A stretch of 64,000 nucleotides of DNA, taken from positions 270,985-334,984 of the forward strand of contig BJOX01000302.1 of the NCBI GenBank assembly GCA_009731375.1. Reading direction: 5' to 3'. This document shows positions 16,031-29,600 of this stretch, one piece after another (position 1 is the first letter of the stretch; each line of letters starts with the position of its first letter). The notes under the pieces were generated by a model. The model ran no database searches. It saw only the letters and a program-made list of their open reading frames with translations, and was not told the DNA's origin. The stretch comes from Paulinella micropora (lineage: Eukaryota > Cercozoa > Imbricatea > Euglyphida). Both the position numbers and the translations under genes were made by a program.

Positions 16031-19000
16031 TCAGGCCTGGCACACGGCGGCCGCCGCCGCGGGGCTGGGCCACAGGTGCCTGGGCAGCAGGAGCTGCCAG
16101 CCCGCCAGCGCGGCCGGGCCGCCGCAGGGCGTCGGGCCGGGCGTCGGGCCGGGGCTGCCGCCGGGGGGGGCGGGGCTCCGGCTGGGGCTGGCCGGGCCGG
16201 CGGGGCCGCCGGGGCTGGGGCTGGCCGGGCCGGCGGGCAGCGGGACGCAGCCGTCGGCGGGCGCGGCGTACTCGAAGCCGGCCAGGCACTCGCAGCTCCA
16301 GGCGCCTGCCTGGTCCAGCACCAGCCGGCTGCGCGTGCTGGCCCCGCAGGTCCGGGCGCGCTCGGCCAGCTCCGGGTGGCGCGGCTGGTAACAGCGGCAG
16401 GTGCTGTGGTCGGCCCGCAGGCACACGCCCAGGCCGTCCCGGGGGCAGACGCAGAAGGACGGCCCGTTCACGTCCTCGAGGCAGGACGCCGACTCGTGGC
16501 AGGCCGGCGCGCACGGCTTGCGCTCGCAGAAGCGGCCGCCGCGGCCCGGCTCGCACACGCAGCGCTGCGCCAGCGAGCGCGCGTACCGGGTGCGGTTGGC
16601 CTCCGCCTCGGCGCGGAAGTTGTCGGCGTAGCCGGGCAGCTGCGACGGGTACACCCGGTACGTGAAGCCGCCGAGGGGCGGCAGGACGTCGAAGTCGTGC
16701 GCCAGGTCCGGGAAGGCCCGTTCCTGCACGCAGTAGCCGCGGCAGGAGCAGGCGGGCAGGGCGCACTGGCGCTGCGGGAAGAGGCGCGAGCCGGGCACGA
16801 GCAGGTCGGCGTCGATGTTGGATTCGCCGAGCTTTTCCCACTGGCCCAGGTACCAGTTCCAGGCACAGTCGCTGCGCCCCTCGCGCACCAGGCGCGAGCT
16901 GAAGCAGCCGTCGTCCACCGTGACGTACTCGCAGTAGGCGCCGAAGAAGCCCGGCTCACAGGCGCAGCGGGGCGGGCCGCCCGCGGCCGGGGCCTCCTCG
17001 CAGCGGCCGGTGGCCTGGCCGGCCGGGCTGCGCAGGTTGAGGCGGGGCAGGACGCAGCTGAAGCACTCGCGGCGGTCGGCGGCGCGGGCGTTGGCGCGCT
17101 GGCACGCCCGGCCCTCCGCGGCGTAGTAGCAGCCCGGGGGCGGCACGGTGCAGGACGCGGGGTAGCCGCCCGGGGAGCTCGAGTAGCCGTTCTCCACGAA
17201 GCCCTGGGCGGGCAGCGCCGTGCAGTAGCCGGGGTCGTCCTCCGCCAGCTCGAAGCACGCCGTGCCGTCGTCGGTACGGGCGTAGCCGCCGCAGCGGCAC
17301 CGGGTGGTGCGCTCCTGGCCCGCGGCGAAGGCGAGCACGCACTCCCCGCGGGGGTGGTTGCAGGCCGTGTCGGCGCCGAGCGCGTCGCTGTAGCACGTCT
17401 GGCGCACGTCGACGCCGCAGGCGTCCTCGCGCAACGAGCGCGGCACGCGGGCGCGGCCGTCGGCCGAGTACACCAGGTTGACGGCCTCTGTGTTGGGCCG
17501 CGTCTGGAAGTACGCGTCGCACTCGCAGCGGCCCGCGCGGCAGACCCCCCGGCTCCAGCCGCAGGGCGTCTGGGTCGGGTCACGGCGCAGGGCGGCCTCG
17601 GGCACGTCGGGCGCGGCCGAGCCGGCCCACCAGGCGGCGCCGGCGGGCGCGGCGGCGCGCGCCGCGGCGGCCCAGTCGAAGCCGGGGGCCAGGGGCAGCG
17701 GGCACAGGGGCACGGCGCACGCGTGCGAGGCGCCGAGCGCGAGCACGGGCTCGGTGCGCCAGAGCGGCAGGTCCAGGCGGTCGCAGAAGGGCTGGCCGGG
17801 GGCGAGGCGCGGCGGGCCGTGCGTGAAGGCGTCGAGCAGGACCCAGTGGCGCCACGCCACGTAGCCGAACCAGGCGGCCGCGCGGTCCGGGGCCAGGCGG
17901 GCGCAGGGCCGGCGCGGGCCCAGCACGTCCGGCCGGCACAGCGGCAGCGGGTCGGCGTGCAGGTACTCGGCCGCGGCGGAACCGTCGCCGGCGGCGCCGC
18001 CGGCGCCCCGCCAGCCCAGGTCGTAGCCGGCGCTCACGCCCGGCGCGGCCACGGCCGGGACGGCCAGGCCGCCCACGAAGCGCGGCGCGTGGTAGCGCAA
18101 CAGCTCGTACGGCTCCACCTCGGCGGCCGCCAGCGGGTGCGTGCCCCGGCGGAAGCGGGCCCAGGGCGAGCTGGCCCAGGTGGGCGACGCGTCCGTCTGC
18201 GCCAGGGCGGCCGCCAGCTCCTCCTCGCCCGGCCAGAAGCGGGCGCCGCCCCCCGAGAAGCCGCAGTGGTCGGGGGCCGGGCGCCGGCCCGCCGCGCCCC
18301 CCTCCTCCTCCCCGGCCGCCGCACAGCCGGCGGGCAGGCCCCACTGCGCCAGGCACGGCGGCTCCAGCAGCAGCCAGGCCGTGGCGGCCCGGGGCGGCGC
18401 GGCCGCCGGCGCAGGCGGCGCCTCGTAGCAGCGGCGCGCCCGGGCGCGGCGTGCCTCGTACTCGTGGCGGACGAGCAGCGCGTCGCGGGCGGCCTCGCGC
18501 TCCAGGTCCCAGGCCAGGAACCAGCGGCGCACCTCGCCGCGGTAGGTGTCGGCCCCCGGCCCCGTGCTGCGGAGGTCGTCGTCCCGGCCCTCCGCCAGGC
18601 GGCAGGCCTCGAAGGAGGCGGCGCTGCGGTTGCTGACGAGCCCGTGCAGCGCCCGGTAGTACGCGAGCGCGTACCGCGCCGCCTCGTACGACCGCAGCGC
18701 CGCGCGCGCCGGCAGCCGGGCGCGGGCGGCGTCGGCGCACGCGGCGTCGACGGCGGGGCACCCCGGCCCGGGGGCCGCCGGCTGGCCCGCGCCTGCCGAC
18801 TGGTTGGCCGCCGGCTGGTCCGCGCCGGCCGACTGGTTGGCCGCCGGGCCGGGGCACAGCTGCGCCAGCCAGGCGGCGCAGCCGCCGCTCTGGTGCAGCG
18901 CGAGCAGCTGGTCGTCGGTGGCGTTCCAGCCGTACTCGCGCTGCAGCCCGCGCCAGCGCTCGCGCAGGACCACGAGCGCGCGCGCCCGGAGCGCCGGGCG

Positions 19001-22000
19001 CCGGTCCGGGGCCGCCCAGGGCGTGTCCAGCGACCAGCCGAAGCGTGCGCAGCGCTGGTTCAGGCGCCGGTCCAGCGTCCGCGTCAGCGACAGGAACAGG
19101 CCCGTCGGGCGCACCAGCAGGTCCCCCTCGCGCTCGAGCGCGTCGTCGGGCACCGGGTGCAGGAAGTAGCGCCCCGCGCGGTCCGTGGCGTGGGCGTGGC
19201 GGCGGCCGGGGTCGTGCTCCTGCAAGAAGGCCAGCGGGAAGTTCAGGGGGCGGTCGCTGTAGAAGGTGCCGCCGTCGGCCAGGAACACCACGGCGTGGCA
19301 GCGCACGTCGCCGTGGCAGCGGACCAGCACGGAGTCGGGCGCCTCGAACGCGGACGCGGCGCCGAGCACGGGCTCGGGCCAGGCAGTCCGCTCGGCCCAC
19401 CGGTTGGGCCGGCACGCGCGCGCCCCGCGCCACGGCAGGAGCGCCAGCGCCCACCCGCCGCCGTCCGGCCGGCGGCCGGGCCCGCGCTCGAGGCCCGGGG
19501 CCTGCAGCCAGCACCAGTCCCGCTGCTCCGCGTACACCCAGCCGGGCGCGGGCGGCGGCGCCAGGTCGCGGCACGGGCCGCCGGCCCCCGGCGGGCAGCA
19601 GCGCGTGCCCACGCTGCCGCCGCCCGTGGTGTTCGAGGTGCCGAACGGGACGTAGCCGGGCGGGCAGTGCACTGTGCACAGCGGCAGGCCCTGGCCCGGC
19701 CGCGTGGCGCACACCGGCACGGCGCCGCCGTCGTCGGCCGCCCCCAGGCATCAGTAGCGCCGCGCCCGCCGCTGGCCGCCGGCCTCGGCGCGCAGCACGT
19801 CGGCGAACACGAGCGCGCCGGGGGCGGGCGCCCCGCCCCAGGCCCACAGCCCGCGGAGGAAGCGCGCCAGCCCCGCGTCGGGCGCCGGCGGCAGCGAGCC
19901 CCACGGCTCCGTGCCGCGCAGGTAGTGCTCCAGCAGCAGGCCGCGCTCGCGCACGGCCGGCCAGTGCGGCGCGAGCCACAGCAGGAAGAACTCGTCGGGG
20001 GACACGAGCCCGCGCGACCGGCACGTGAGCTCCGGGCCCGGCGGCGCGGCCGCGCAGGCCGCCAGGTCGCTGAGCGGCGGCGTCAGCTGTAAGGAAGACT
20101 GCGCCGCGTAGCAGTTGGCGTCGCGCAGCGCCCGCGGCAGCAGCGCCAGGCCGTCGGGCGACCAGTGGGCGCCGCAGTCGCAGCTCACCAGGCTCGAGCT
20201 GCTCCAGGGGTCGGCGGCCACGTCGCGCGGGGCCCGGCTCGTGCAGAAGGGGTCCGTCCACGCGTCGCGGGCCCACCCCTCGGCGCAGGTGAGCGAGCCC
20301 GCGTGGCCGGCGCACGCGCGCGCCAGGAACTGGCAGCAATCGCGCGCCAGGCCCAGGCCCCGCGCGGGCGCCAGGCACGACACGTTGGCAGTGGCCCCGG
20401 GCCCGGCCACGCTCTGGCACCACAGCCACCCCGGCGCGGGGCCGGCCGGCAGCTCGTCCCGCAGCGCCGGGGGCAGCCGCTGCCGCAGGGGCCCGTCCAG
20501 CGACTGGCACTCCACGTCCGTGGTCCCGCAGCGCAGCACTTGCTGCAGGTAGAAGCTGCGCAGGCAGCCGTCCGCCGCCACCTCCCCCGCGGCCCCGACT
20601 GGCTGCGACGAGTCGTCCCACACGCCCCAGGCCGTGCTGCACGCGGCATGGCAGCCGGTGCGCAGGCTGCCGCACGGGTCGGGGGCCAGCGCGCCGGCGG
20701 GCAGCCAGCAGCCCCGGAGCTGGTCGCCCGCCGGGGGCGGGGGCGGCGGGCCGGCGCCCGGCGGGGCCCCGCGCGCCAGCTCGGCCAGCCACCGGTCCTC
20801 GAGCGCCGCGAGCCAGCGCGCCGACCCCCGCAGCACCGGCAGCCCCGTGAGCGCGCACGTGTCCGCTGCCTCGCAGTCGGCGAAACACTGCGCCCCGCGG
20901 CAGAAGTCCTGCGGCACGCACCGGACCGCCAGCTCGCCGCACGCGCCCACCACCCCGTCCGCCACGTCCGCCCAGCCCGGCGCGGCCGCCTCCCCCGCCG
21001 GGGCGGCGCAGCCGGGCGGCGAGCGCCAGCCGCCCCCGGGCCACGCCGAAGGGGCGCGGCACAGGCTCACGCCCCAGCGCGACGCGTTCCGCCAGGCCGC
21101 CACGGCGGCCGGCGCCGGGGCCCAGGCCCCCCGGGCGTCCCGGGCGCACGTGCCGTCCGGGCCCAGCGCCGCGGCGGCGGCGGCGGCCGGCGGCGGGTCC
21201 GACTGGCAGGCGCGCAGCAGCAGCTGGCACGGGTCCCCGGGCTGGCCCAGCAGCCACCACCCGGGCGGGCGGCAGCCGAGCAGCCGGAAGGGGGCGTCCG
21301 CCGCCGCCAGGCACGCGTACGTCGAGTCCGGCGCCGCCTCACACACCACGCGCGACGGGCCGCACGCGAACGCTAGCGAGGCCGGCCGGGCCCAGGGGTG
21401 CGCCCGGACGCACCGCCACCACCCCGCGTCGTCCTCCGCCGCCGCCGGCTGGGCCGGCAGCGCCGCCTGGCACAGCTGCGCGCCGCACAACACGTTGAGG
21501 CCGGCCGGGCAGCCGGGGGCCGGCCGCGGCCGGGCGCGCGCCGGACAGCCGCTGCGGTTGCTGGGCAGGGGCAGCCCGTCGGGGCCCAGGTACGTGCGCA
21601 GGCCGCCGTCCGGCGGGCCCGCCGGCCAGCCCCGGCCCAGGTCCACGGCGGCGGGCACGCCGGCGGGCCCGGCCTGGCACCAGGCCACCAGGCGGGCGCA
21701 CGCCTCAGCGCGGGCGGCGGCCCCCTGGGCCGTCGTCTGGTACAGGACCGCGGCGGGCAGCGGCAGCGAGCAGGCGCCCCGCCCCCGCCCCCAGGTGCAC
21801 GACGCCCCGGCCTGCGGCCGGCCGGCGCCGTCCACGCTTTGCCGCTCGCCCAGCAGGCACGTGACTGCGGCCGGCTCCCCCGGCCCGCACGCGCCGACCC
21901 AGCGGCCCGCCAGCACGGCGTCGGTGGGGGGCCCCTCGTCGCACTCGGGCGCCGCCTCGCCCGGCGCCAGGTACAGCTGTTCCGACTCCACGACGTAGAA

Positions 22001-25000
22001 GCAGGCGCGCGCGTCCGCCAGCACGGGCGCCGCCGCGGCGGCGGCGGCTGCGGACGACCGCGGCCGGGGCGGACGGCACAGCCCGAAATCGCCGAGCTGC
22101 CACAGCGGCGCGGGCCACCACGTCGGCGCCGACGCCGCGGGCCCACCACACGAGCTGGTCCGTGGTGGACCAGCACTCGTACGTGCGCGGGCCGTCGGCC
22201 CGGCACTCGAGCGCATGGTACAGGCACGAGAATGCGCTGAGCACGCTGCACGCGAACGGGCACCAGCACAGGCTCACGCGCGGGGGCGGCGGCCCGCCGC
22301 CGCCGCCGGCCGGCGCCAGGCACGCGTCGCACAGCACTTCGCCGGCCCGCGCGCGCAGGCCCGGGCCCTCGGCCAGCCACGGGTAGCGGGCCAGCAGCTC
22401 CGGCGTGGCCGACGTGTTCCAGAAGGCCGCGGCGAAGCCCGCGTCGTCGTCCTCGCCGTCTCCACAGGCCTGGCGGCCGGCCGCGAGCCATGCCGCCAGC
22501 AGGCCGGCCGGCAGCCCCTCGGCGCCGGCCGCGCACGCCGGCACGCAGCCCCCGGCGCCGCCGCCCGCGGCCGGGTCGCACCACAGCGCGCCGGCGGCGC
22601 AGCGCGCGCCCAGCCACGCCGGGCCGGGGGCGCAGAAGGCCGGCGCCGGCTCCGGCGCTAGCGGCCAGCCGCACTGGTAGTCGCGGCCGGCCACGAATTA
22701 GGACCGCAGCACCGCGCAGCCCGCGCGCAGCGCGCCGGGCGGCACGTCGTCGCGCGAGCGTGAACAGGCCCCCGCCCGGGCCGGACGTGCACGCGTAGCA
22801 CCCGCCGTCGTCGCGGGCCCGGCACACCACGCCCGCGCCGCCCGGCCCGCACGGCAGCCGCACCTCGGGCGTCAGGTCACAGAAGCCCGGCGCCGCCCGG
22901 CGGCGGAAGGGGAAGGCGCACTCGAACTCGTCCGCCGCCGCCCGCACCTGCGCGCACAAGTTCGCGGCCGCGGCCCCCCGCACAGGCTCCGGCGGGGCCG
23001 CCGGCGCGGGCGCCGCCACGCCCAGCACCGACCAGACCGCCGCCGCCGTGAGCGCCACGGGCCGGGCGCCCGGCCGGAAGGGCCAGCCCGCCAGCGGGAA
23101 CAGGTAGTAGCACTCGGGCACGGCGCCGACGGCGGCGGGGTCGAGCCCGCGCGGCCTGGCGCCGGCGGTCCCGGCGAAGTAGGCGTCGACCGACGCGGCG
23201 TCGGCGGCCAGCAGGTACTGGGCGCGCAGCACCACGCTCCCCCCCCCGGGGCACACTAGCTCGCGCGCGGGGCTGCCCCGCACCAGCGCGTCCAGGTCGT
23301 CCAGGTCCCCCCCGAGGCCCGCCGCGGGCGGGCGGCACGACCGCCCGTAGCGGCACGCGCCGTACGGGTCCGCCCACGCCGTGTCCGCGCAGCGCCAGAC
23401 CGACAGGCTGCCGAGCGCGCGCTCGGCCGCGGGCACGGCCGCGGGCGCCGCCTCCCCGGCCCAGCCCGCCACGAACGTGGCCCGGCGCTCCAGCGCCAGG
23501 CCGCGCCACACGCCCAGCCGGGCCGGCTGCGCCGCCTCGCAGAAGCGGTAGCCGTCGCCGACCCAGCCCGCCGCGCACACACAGCGCGGCCAGCCCTGCA
23601 CCAGGGCGCACGCGGCCGACGGGTGGCACACCACGTAGCGGCACAAGTCCAGCGGCTGGGCCTCGACCAGCTGGGCCGTGGGCGCGAACAGCAGGTACGC
23701 GCGGCCGGCGCTCGTGCGCCCCGCCAGCACCAGCGCCTGCTGCGGGGCGGCCGGCAGCGCCAGGCACTCGAGCTGCAGCGCGCCGGCCGCGGCGCCGGGG
23801 CTCAGCGCCACGGAGCCCCGCCGGTCCCACGCGCCCCACGGGTCCAGCTCGTCCTGCGCGTACCAGTCCACGCGCGGGGTCTGGCTGCCGCTGCTGTTCG
23901 TGCGCAGCGCCAGGAGTTGCAGGGCGGGCCAGCCGGTGCGCGCGCAGAAGCCTAGGCGCTCGACTTCGCCCGCCACCTCCACGGACCGGTAGGGCACCGC
24001 GCGGGCCGCCGCCGCCGTCGGGCTCCGCCAGTACTGTGCCTGGTCCGCCGGCGCCACCACGAACAGCCGCCCCGGGCCGCCGCACACGGCCAGCAGCGCG
24101 GCCGACGCGGGCACCGACACGCACTGCGTCACGGCGCAGGGCGGCGTCCACAGCGCCCGGACCGAGCCGTCGGCGGACCAGCGGTCGCGGCACGGGCCGA
24201 GCACGCCCACGTCATGCTCCGGCGCGGCCGGCCCGGGCGACAGCAGGCCCTCCGCCCAGAAGCCCAGGTCCAGCTGCGCGCCGCCGCCCGCCACCGGCCG
24301 GCCGTCCCAGTCGTACGCGGTGCCGTCCTCGAGCGGCCGGACGCCGTCGGCCGAGCGATTAACATAATAGTACCAGTCGGGGTCCCACGACCTGTCGATA
24401 GCCCGAGCGGCGTACCTGGCAAAGAACAGCAGCTGCGCGCCGCGCGGGGGCCCGACTAGTTCCAGCACACCACGGTTCACGGTCGCGCCGGCCTGCAGCA
24501 GGTGGACGGCAGAGCCCCGCGCGGGCCAGGGCTGGCTGCTGTAGGGGCCCAGGGCGTCGCCCGGCCACTCGACACGCACGTACTGCCAGCGCGGGCCCTC
24601 CAGGTACGCGCACACGGCCGTCAGCGCGGCGGCCAGCAGCCGCCAGTTGAAGAGGCGCGCGCAGCCCAGCGGCAGCCCGAGCGCCTTCCACACCGTCAGG
24701 CCCGGCGCCGCCAGGTACACCACCGCCGTCAGGTTCGGCGCCTGGCCCAGCACCAGCACCAGGTCGTCCTGCGCGTCGTCGTCCAGGCCGCCCGCCAGGA
24801 GCGTCTGGTCCGCGGCGGGCCAGTCGTAGGCGAACAGCAACTGGTAATCGTAGTCGACGAGGCTGCCCAGGCCCGCGCCCACCGCCCCCGGCCCGCAGGC
24901 CAGGCCCTCGGCCGGCCGGAGAGCGCGCACCCGGCCGCCGGGGCAGTCGTACACGGCGCCGAGGCCGCCGGTGTTGTCCAGGTAGCCGGGCGCACAGAAC

Positions 25001-25881
25001 AAGGTGCAGTTGGGCCCGTCGGGCGCTAGGCCGCCGCACGTGCCCCACGACAGCCGGCCGGCCAGCCGGGCCAGGAGTTCGCCGCGGCAGGGGCTGAGCT
25101 CGCACCCCAGCTCGCCGCGGCCCCCGGTGCCGGCCGCCGCCTGGTACCGGCCGTCCTGGCAGTCGCAGGCGCACGCGTACGAGCCGGCCGTGTTGCGGCA
25201 GGCGGCGAGCGGGCTGCAGTCGTGGGTGCCCTCGGCGCACTCGTCCACGTCCTCGCACACCGTCGACAGCTGCCAGCGCCCGTGCGCGGGGAAGAGCTCC
25301 GTGCCGGCCGCGAACTCTTGGTAGGCCGGGCACGACGCCGTCAGGTTCCCCGCCGCCGGCCGGAAGCCCGCGCTGCAGGCCACGCGGCAGTCGGCCCGGG
25401 GGCCCCCACACAGGCTGAAGTTGTAGGCGGGCCCCGGGGCGCTAGCGTCCTCGTTGCACTGCGGCCGGCTGCCGTTCCGGCCGCGCAGCACCGAGTACGA
25501 CGCGAGCGGGCGTGGCGGCCGGTCGCTGTTGTAGTCCAGCAGCAGGTACGAAAATAGCGGGCGCGTACTAGGGCTGTAGCCCAGGTAGCCACCGTCGTCC
25601 GCGCGGCATTCGCAGAGCTGTGAGGGGTCGGTGCCGTCCCAGTACAGCAGGTCCATGCCGCGCTCGGCCGCCGCGTCCATCAGGAAAGTCCGCATCCGCC
25701 CGTCGAAGCCGGAGCCGCACCTCGCCCCCGTGCCCATGCACGAGTAGTAGCGGTCGTCGGCCAGCTCGATCAAGTACGCCGGGCCGGCGCCCGCGGCCGG
25801 GCCCAACCCCAGCACCACGGCGCCCGCCAGCAGCAGCAGCGAGGCGGCCCGCGCGGGGCCGGCCGGCGTGCGGCAGGGCAT
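16031..25881 (-). pseudogene. Giant EGF-type secreted glycoprotein, frame interrupted four times
   Basis: A signal peptide (MPCRTPAGPARAASLLLLAG) begins at 25881, and Cys-rich extracellular sequence runs for nearly 10 kb. A calcium-binding EGF domain (DVDECAEG..., near 25190-25260) is followed by an FG-GAP-like Asp-rich repeat (GGLDDDAQDDLVLVLG, near 24740-24795), further EGF-like Cys clusters, and a Pro/Ser-rich tail. Coding character is continuous, but the frame changes near 22745-22765, meets TAA at 22700-22698, changes again near 22110-22140, and meets an in-phase TGA at 19753-19751 just after an RRARRY segment. None of the downstream pieces has its own signal peptide, so one ancestral gene of about 3,280 codons is the simplest reading. 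Alternatives are assembly errors, small introns or separate genes. No clear transmembrane anchor is seen at the C-terminus. Confidence 0.65.
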
Positions 25882-26641
25882 CTCCAGCAAAAACACACCC
25901 GCGTACACACACTTGCAACAGAGTGCTTGGTAGGCGCTGCAGGGAGGGGAGATATACCCCCTTTCCACTTTCCTCTGGAGAGCTGTTTTAGCTACGAGCG
26001 GCGCAGCCCAGGGGGGAGGGGAACTGTACCGGCGTAGCCTCCCCCCCCACAGCCCCGCCCCTACCTCCGCCCCTTCTCTTGGCCCCCCCCCGCCACCCTC
26101 CCGCTGACTGTTTCCTCCTCTCTTGGCCTCGCCTCTCCTTCTCCTTCTCTGCTGCCGTGGGCGGCCTGGGGGTTCCGGGTAGTTTGGCAGGCACCGTCCG
26201 TCCCGGCCAATGTTAACCGTTGTAGCGGCCCACTGGAAGCTTTTTTTATTCTGGTACCGCCAGCCAACGACACGCAAGATCGCTTTGCCCCTGTACTCAG
26301 ACCTAGCCAGAGACCGGGTGTAGCAAGCACGCCTGCCCATGATACCGACTGCCTTGGGATCTGCGGGGGGGGGGGATCGCCCCCGGCGCCAATCGGACCT
26401 GAAAACGGCAGGCGTGCCTTTTCCGTGCGTCGTCCTCCGGTACACACCTGCGGTGGGGTTTACTCCTCGTAGGTTAGGCCGAGGCCAGGGGGCCAGCTAA
26501 CAGCGCTTTGCCAGGGAGGTCCCCCGAACCCGTGGTCAGTCTCTCCGACGGCTCGCGCGTGTGCTAGAGATGGACCCAGGTGTGACTAGGGCAGCCAGTC
26601 CACAGCCACCTGTTGCCTAGCCTAGCCGCTCAAGAATACCG
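25882..26641. other. Intergenic region, 760 bp
   Basis: This is the upstream region of the giant glycoprotein gene and the downstream region of the next minus-strand gene. Composition is mixed, with pyrimidine-rich stretches at 26080-26150. The frame of the giant gene stays open upstream to 26445, but that extension is Arg/Gly-rich and non-homologous to a signal peptide, so I start at 25881. Confidence 0.4.
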
Positions 26642-29600
26642 TCACGCCCCGTTAGGATCGTTCGGGTCGTACCAAACGCAGCCGTAGTCCCCGAAGCCGT
26701 TGAGGCAGTACGTAGGGGGCGGGCAGAGGCCCGGCGTCACGGCGCACTCGTCGATGTCTACGCAGTAATAGGAACCTACGGTGTTCACGCACCGGAAGCC
26801 CTGGGTGGGGCAGGGGATCCTGGGTGTTCCGTCCGCCGTAAAACATTCGTTCACGTCAGTGCAGGCCACCGCGTTCACCAGCGTGTACCCAGTCCGGCAT
26901 CTGCAATTGCTTGCTACGTACGGGTACTGCGTGTCGCACAGCTGTTCGCACATGCTCACTCCCGGCATGCACGAGTCCAGGTTCAGGAACTGGAAGAAGC
27001 TCATGACGCTCTGCGACAGTCCGAGCGTCAGGCCGTCTGTCAGGTACACCAGGGCGGACAACTCAGAGTACGCTTCCGAGGCCAAGTAAAAACCAGACAG
27101 CAGATCCCCCACGATCCCACAGTAACCGGCCGCCGGGCCTAGCACGACGGTTGATTGCAGAGCGCACGGGTTCGAGGCACAGGTCAGGCAATATCCGTAG
27201 CTCTGGGCCACCGTCCGATCCGTGGCCTGCCGTCCGCTTGCTTCCCCCTCGCCGACCGCGGGCCACAACACGTGGCCGCGCTCGGACCGGCCGAACACCA
27301 AGTCACGCCACGGACGTGCGTAGCACTCTGCCTTGGTCCGGAGGTAGCGCAGCGGCAGCGTAGAGGCGCCGGCCCGGGCGTACTCTGCGTACAGGCACCC
27401 TTCCTGGCCCCGCAGAGTGATGAGGCCTCCCGCGTCCCTGACGTTGCGATTCGGCCAGCCCATAATCGCGTCGCTCGGCAGCGGCGGGGCCGGGGGCGCG
27501 GGCGCCGAGCCGGAGGCCGACGGCGACGCACTGGGCGTGCGGGAGCGGCTCCGCGGCGTGCCGGACGCCGTGGGCGAGGCAGACGCCGACACCTGCGAGG
27601 CATTGGCGGTCAGCAGGTAGAAGGCCTGGTCCAGCGTATTCTGGTCGGGGCACCTGTCCGCCCAGAGCGCACCGCCGCCGCCCCCCGCCGTCTGCAGGCA
27701 GTCCAAGTACCGGTCGGATGGCCGCAGCGTGTACAAGCGGCCCGCGCGGGACGCGAGCCTGGCGAGCGAGAGCGCGCTGAACGGGGGCCCGTAGGGCAGC
27801 AGTAGCCACCGGGTGGCGTTGGTGACGGCCCCTACCAGGTAGCACGGCTGGTCCGGCCGGCCGCACGCGAGGTACTCGCCCGTGGCCAAGTAGCGCAGCC
27901 ACAACAGGCAGGCTCCCTCGCCGGCCCCGGTGGGTGTCAGCTCCGCCGGCTCCCACCGGTGCCGGGCGCGCGGCTCCGCCGCCACCTGCAGGCGCGGGTC
28001 CAGCCCCGGCGCGGCGTACGTGGTCGCCCACACGTCGGCGCCCGCGACCCACGCCAGCGCCTCGGTGCCCGGGAAGTCCACGGTGGAGCTGACCAGGTTG
28101 ACGGGGCCTGCCCCCAGCTCCGGCGGCAGGGCGCGCGGCGACGGGCTGGCGGACACGGCCGTGCGCGTCGGTGACACGCTGGCCGAGCGGGAGACCGACG
28201 CGCTGGCCGAACGCGCCGGTGACGCCGACCGCGACGCGCTCGCGCTGCCGCTGTCCGAGGCCCCCCGGCTCTTGCTGGGCGTGGGCGAGCGCGCGGGCGT
28301 GGGCGTCGCCGTCGCCGTCGCGCTCGTGCTCGCCGCGGGCGACGCGGACGCCGTGCCGCTGGGCGTGGCCGACCCCGACGCCGTGCGGCTGGGCGTGCGC
28401 GTGGGCGCCTCCCCGGGCCTCGTCGGCGTCAGCAGGCAGTCGCCCTCGGCGCACAGCGAGCGCCGCTGGAAGCCGGCCGGGCCCAGCAGCAGCTGCGACT
28501 CGCACGGGCCGGGCGCGAGGCGGAAGTGCCCCCCGGCCGTGACCTCGAGGAACACGGCCTGCCACGCGTCCCGGTAGTCGGTGGCCAGCCAGCGCGCGTT
28601 CGCCGTCGTCGCCGCCGCCGGCGGCTCGCACGGCGCCGCGGCGGCGCTGAGGGCCAGGGACAGCTGCAGGGGCTGGTAGCCGGCCACGGTCGCGCCCGCC
28701 GCCGGCCACTCCACGTGGCCGTTGTGCACGTGCACGGCCAGCTGCAGCTCCTGCGCCCGGGTGGCCGGCGGCGGCGGGCAGGCGGCGAACAAGGGCAGCT
28801 GCTGCCACAGCAGGCGCTGCGGCCAGAAGCACAGCCCTTCGTGGTTGCGCAGCACCCAGGGCTCGTCCCGCACCGACGGCGTGGGCGACACCGACACGCT
28901 CGCGCCCAGCGGCACCTCCACCAGCACCAGCGCCGCCCAGCCGGCCGCGCCGGCCCGCGCCGCCTCGCCCAGCCGCGCCGGTTCGCGCAGCGCCCGCCGC
29001 CCGCCGCCGCACGGGTACCCCAGGGTGTGCGACGTGACGCCGCCTGCGGCGCCGGGGGCGGCCTCCAGCGACCAGCCGGCGGACGACCGCACCAGCGTGG
29101 ACGCCGCGCCTAGCGGCGCCAGCACGTCGTCGCCGCACGCGTCCTGCCGCCACTGCAGCCGGTCGTCCGGCGCCACGGCGCCGTCGCCGGTCCAGTTGGT
29201 GCCGAAGCCGTGCTCGCACCGCACCGCGCCGCCCGCCTCGCGCTCGTACTGGTACGCCAGGCACTGGCGCCAGTACTCGGCCGGCGCCAGCAGCCGCTGC
29301 GCCCCGTACCACACGCGGCCCAGCGCCCAGTTGACGGCCCACGCCTTCTGCGCCTGCAGCTCCGGGGGACAGAGCGCCCAGACAAGGTCCAGCGGCCGCA
29401 GGCACCAGCCCCGCGCCGCGCTGCGCAGCAGCAGGCCCGGCCGCTCGCTCGGCGTCACGCTCGGCGAAGAGGTGCGGCTGCCCGTGCGTGTCGCCGTGCG
29501 ACTGCCGCTCGGCGTGCGGCTCACACTGGGCGTCAGGCTGCGTGTCCGCGTGCCGCTCGGCGTCAGGCTCACGCTGGGCGTGCCGCTCGGCGTCAGGCTG

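Noticed and set aside
15782-20092. 1436-codon plus-strand open frame opposite the giant glycoprotein gene
   Set aside because: It is the antisense shadow of the Cys-rich minus-strand gene: composition is almost only Arg, Ala, Gly, Pro and Val, with no domain, as expected when very GC-rich DNA lacks stop codons.
17580-21314. 1244-codon minus-strand open frame overlapping the giant glycoprotein
   Set aside because: It is a phase-shifted frame of the same strand with Arg/Ala/Gly/Pro-only composition; the overlapping frames carry the EGF-like Cys pattern.
22698-22700. Reassigned stop codons (UAA/UGA read as sense) to explain the broken giant gene
   Set aside because: Other genes of the block end at UGA and UAG in plausible places, and the breaks also include frame changes.
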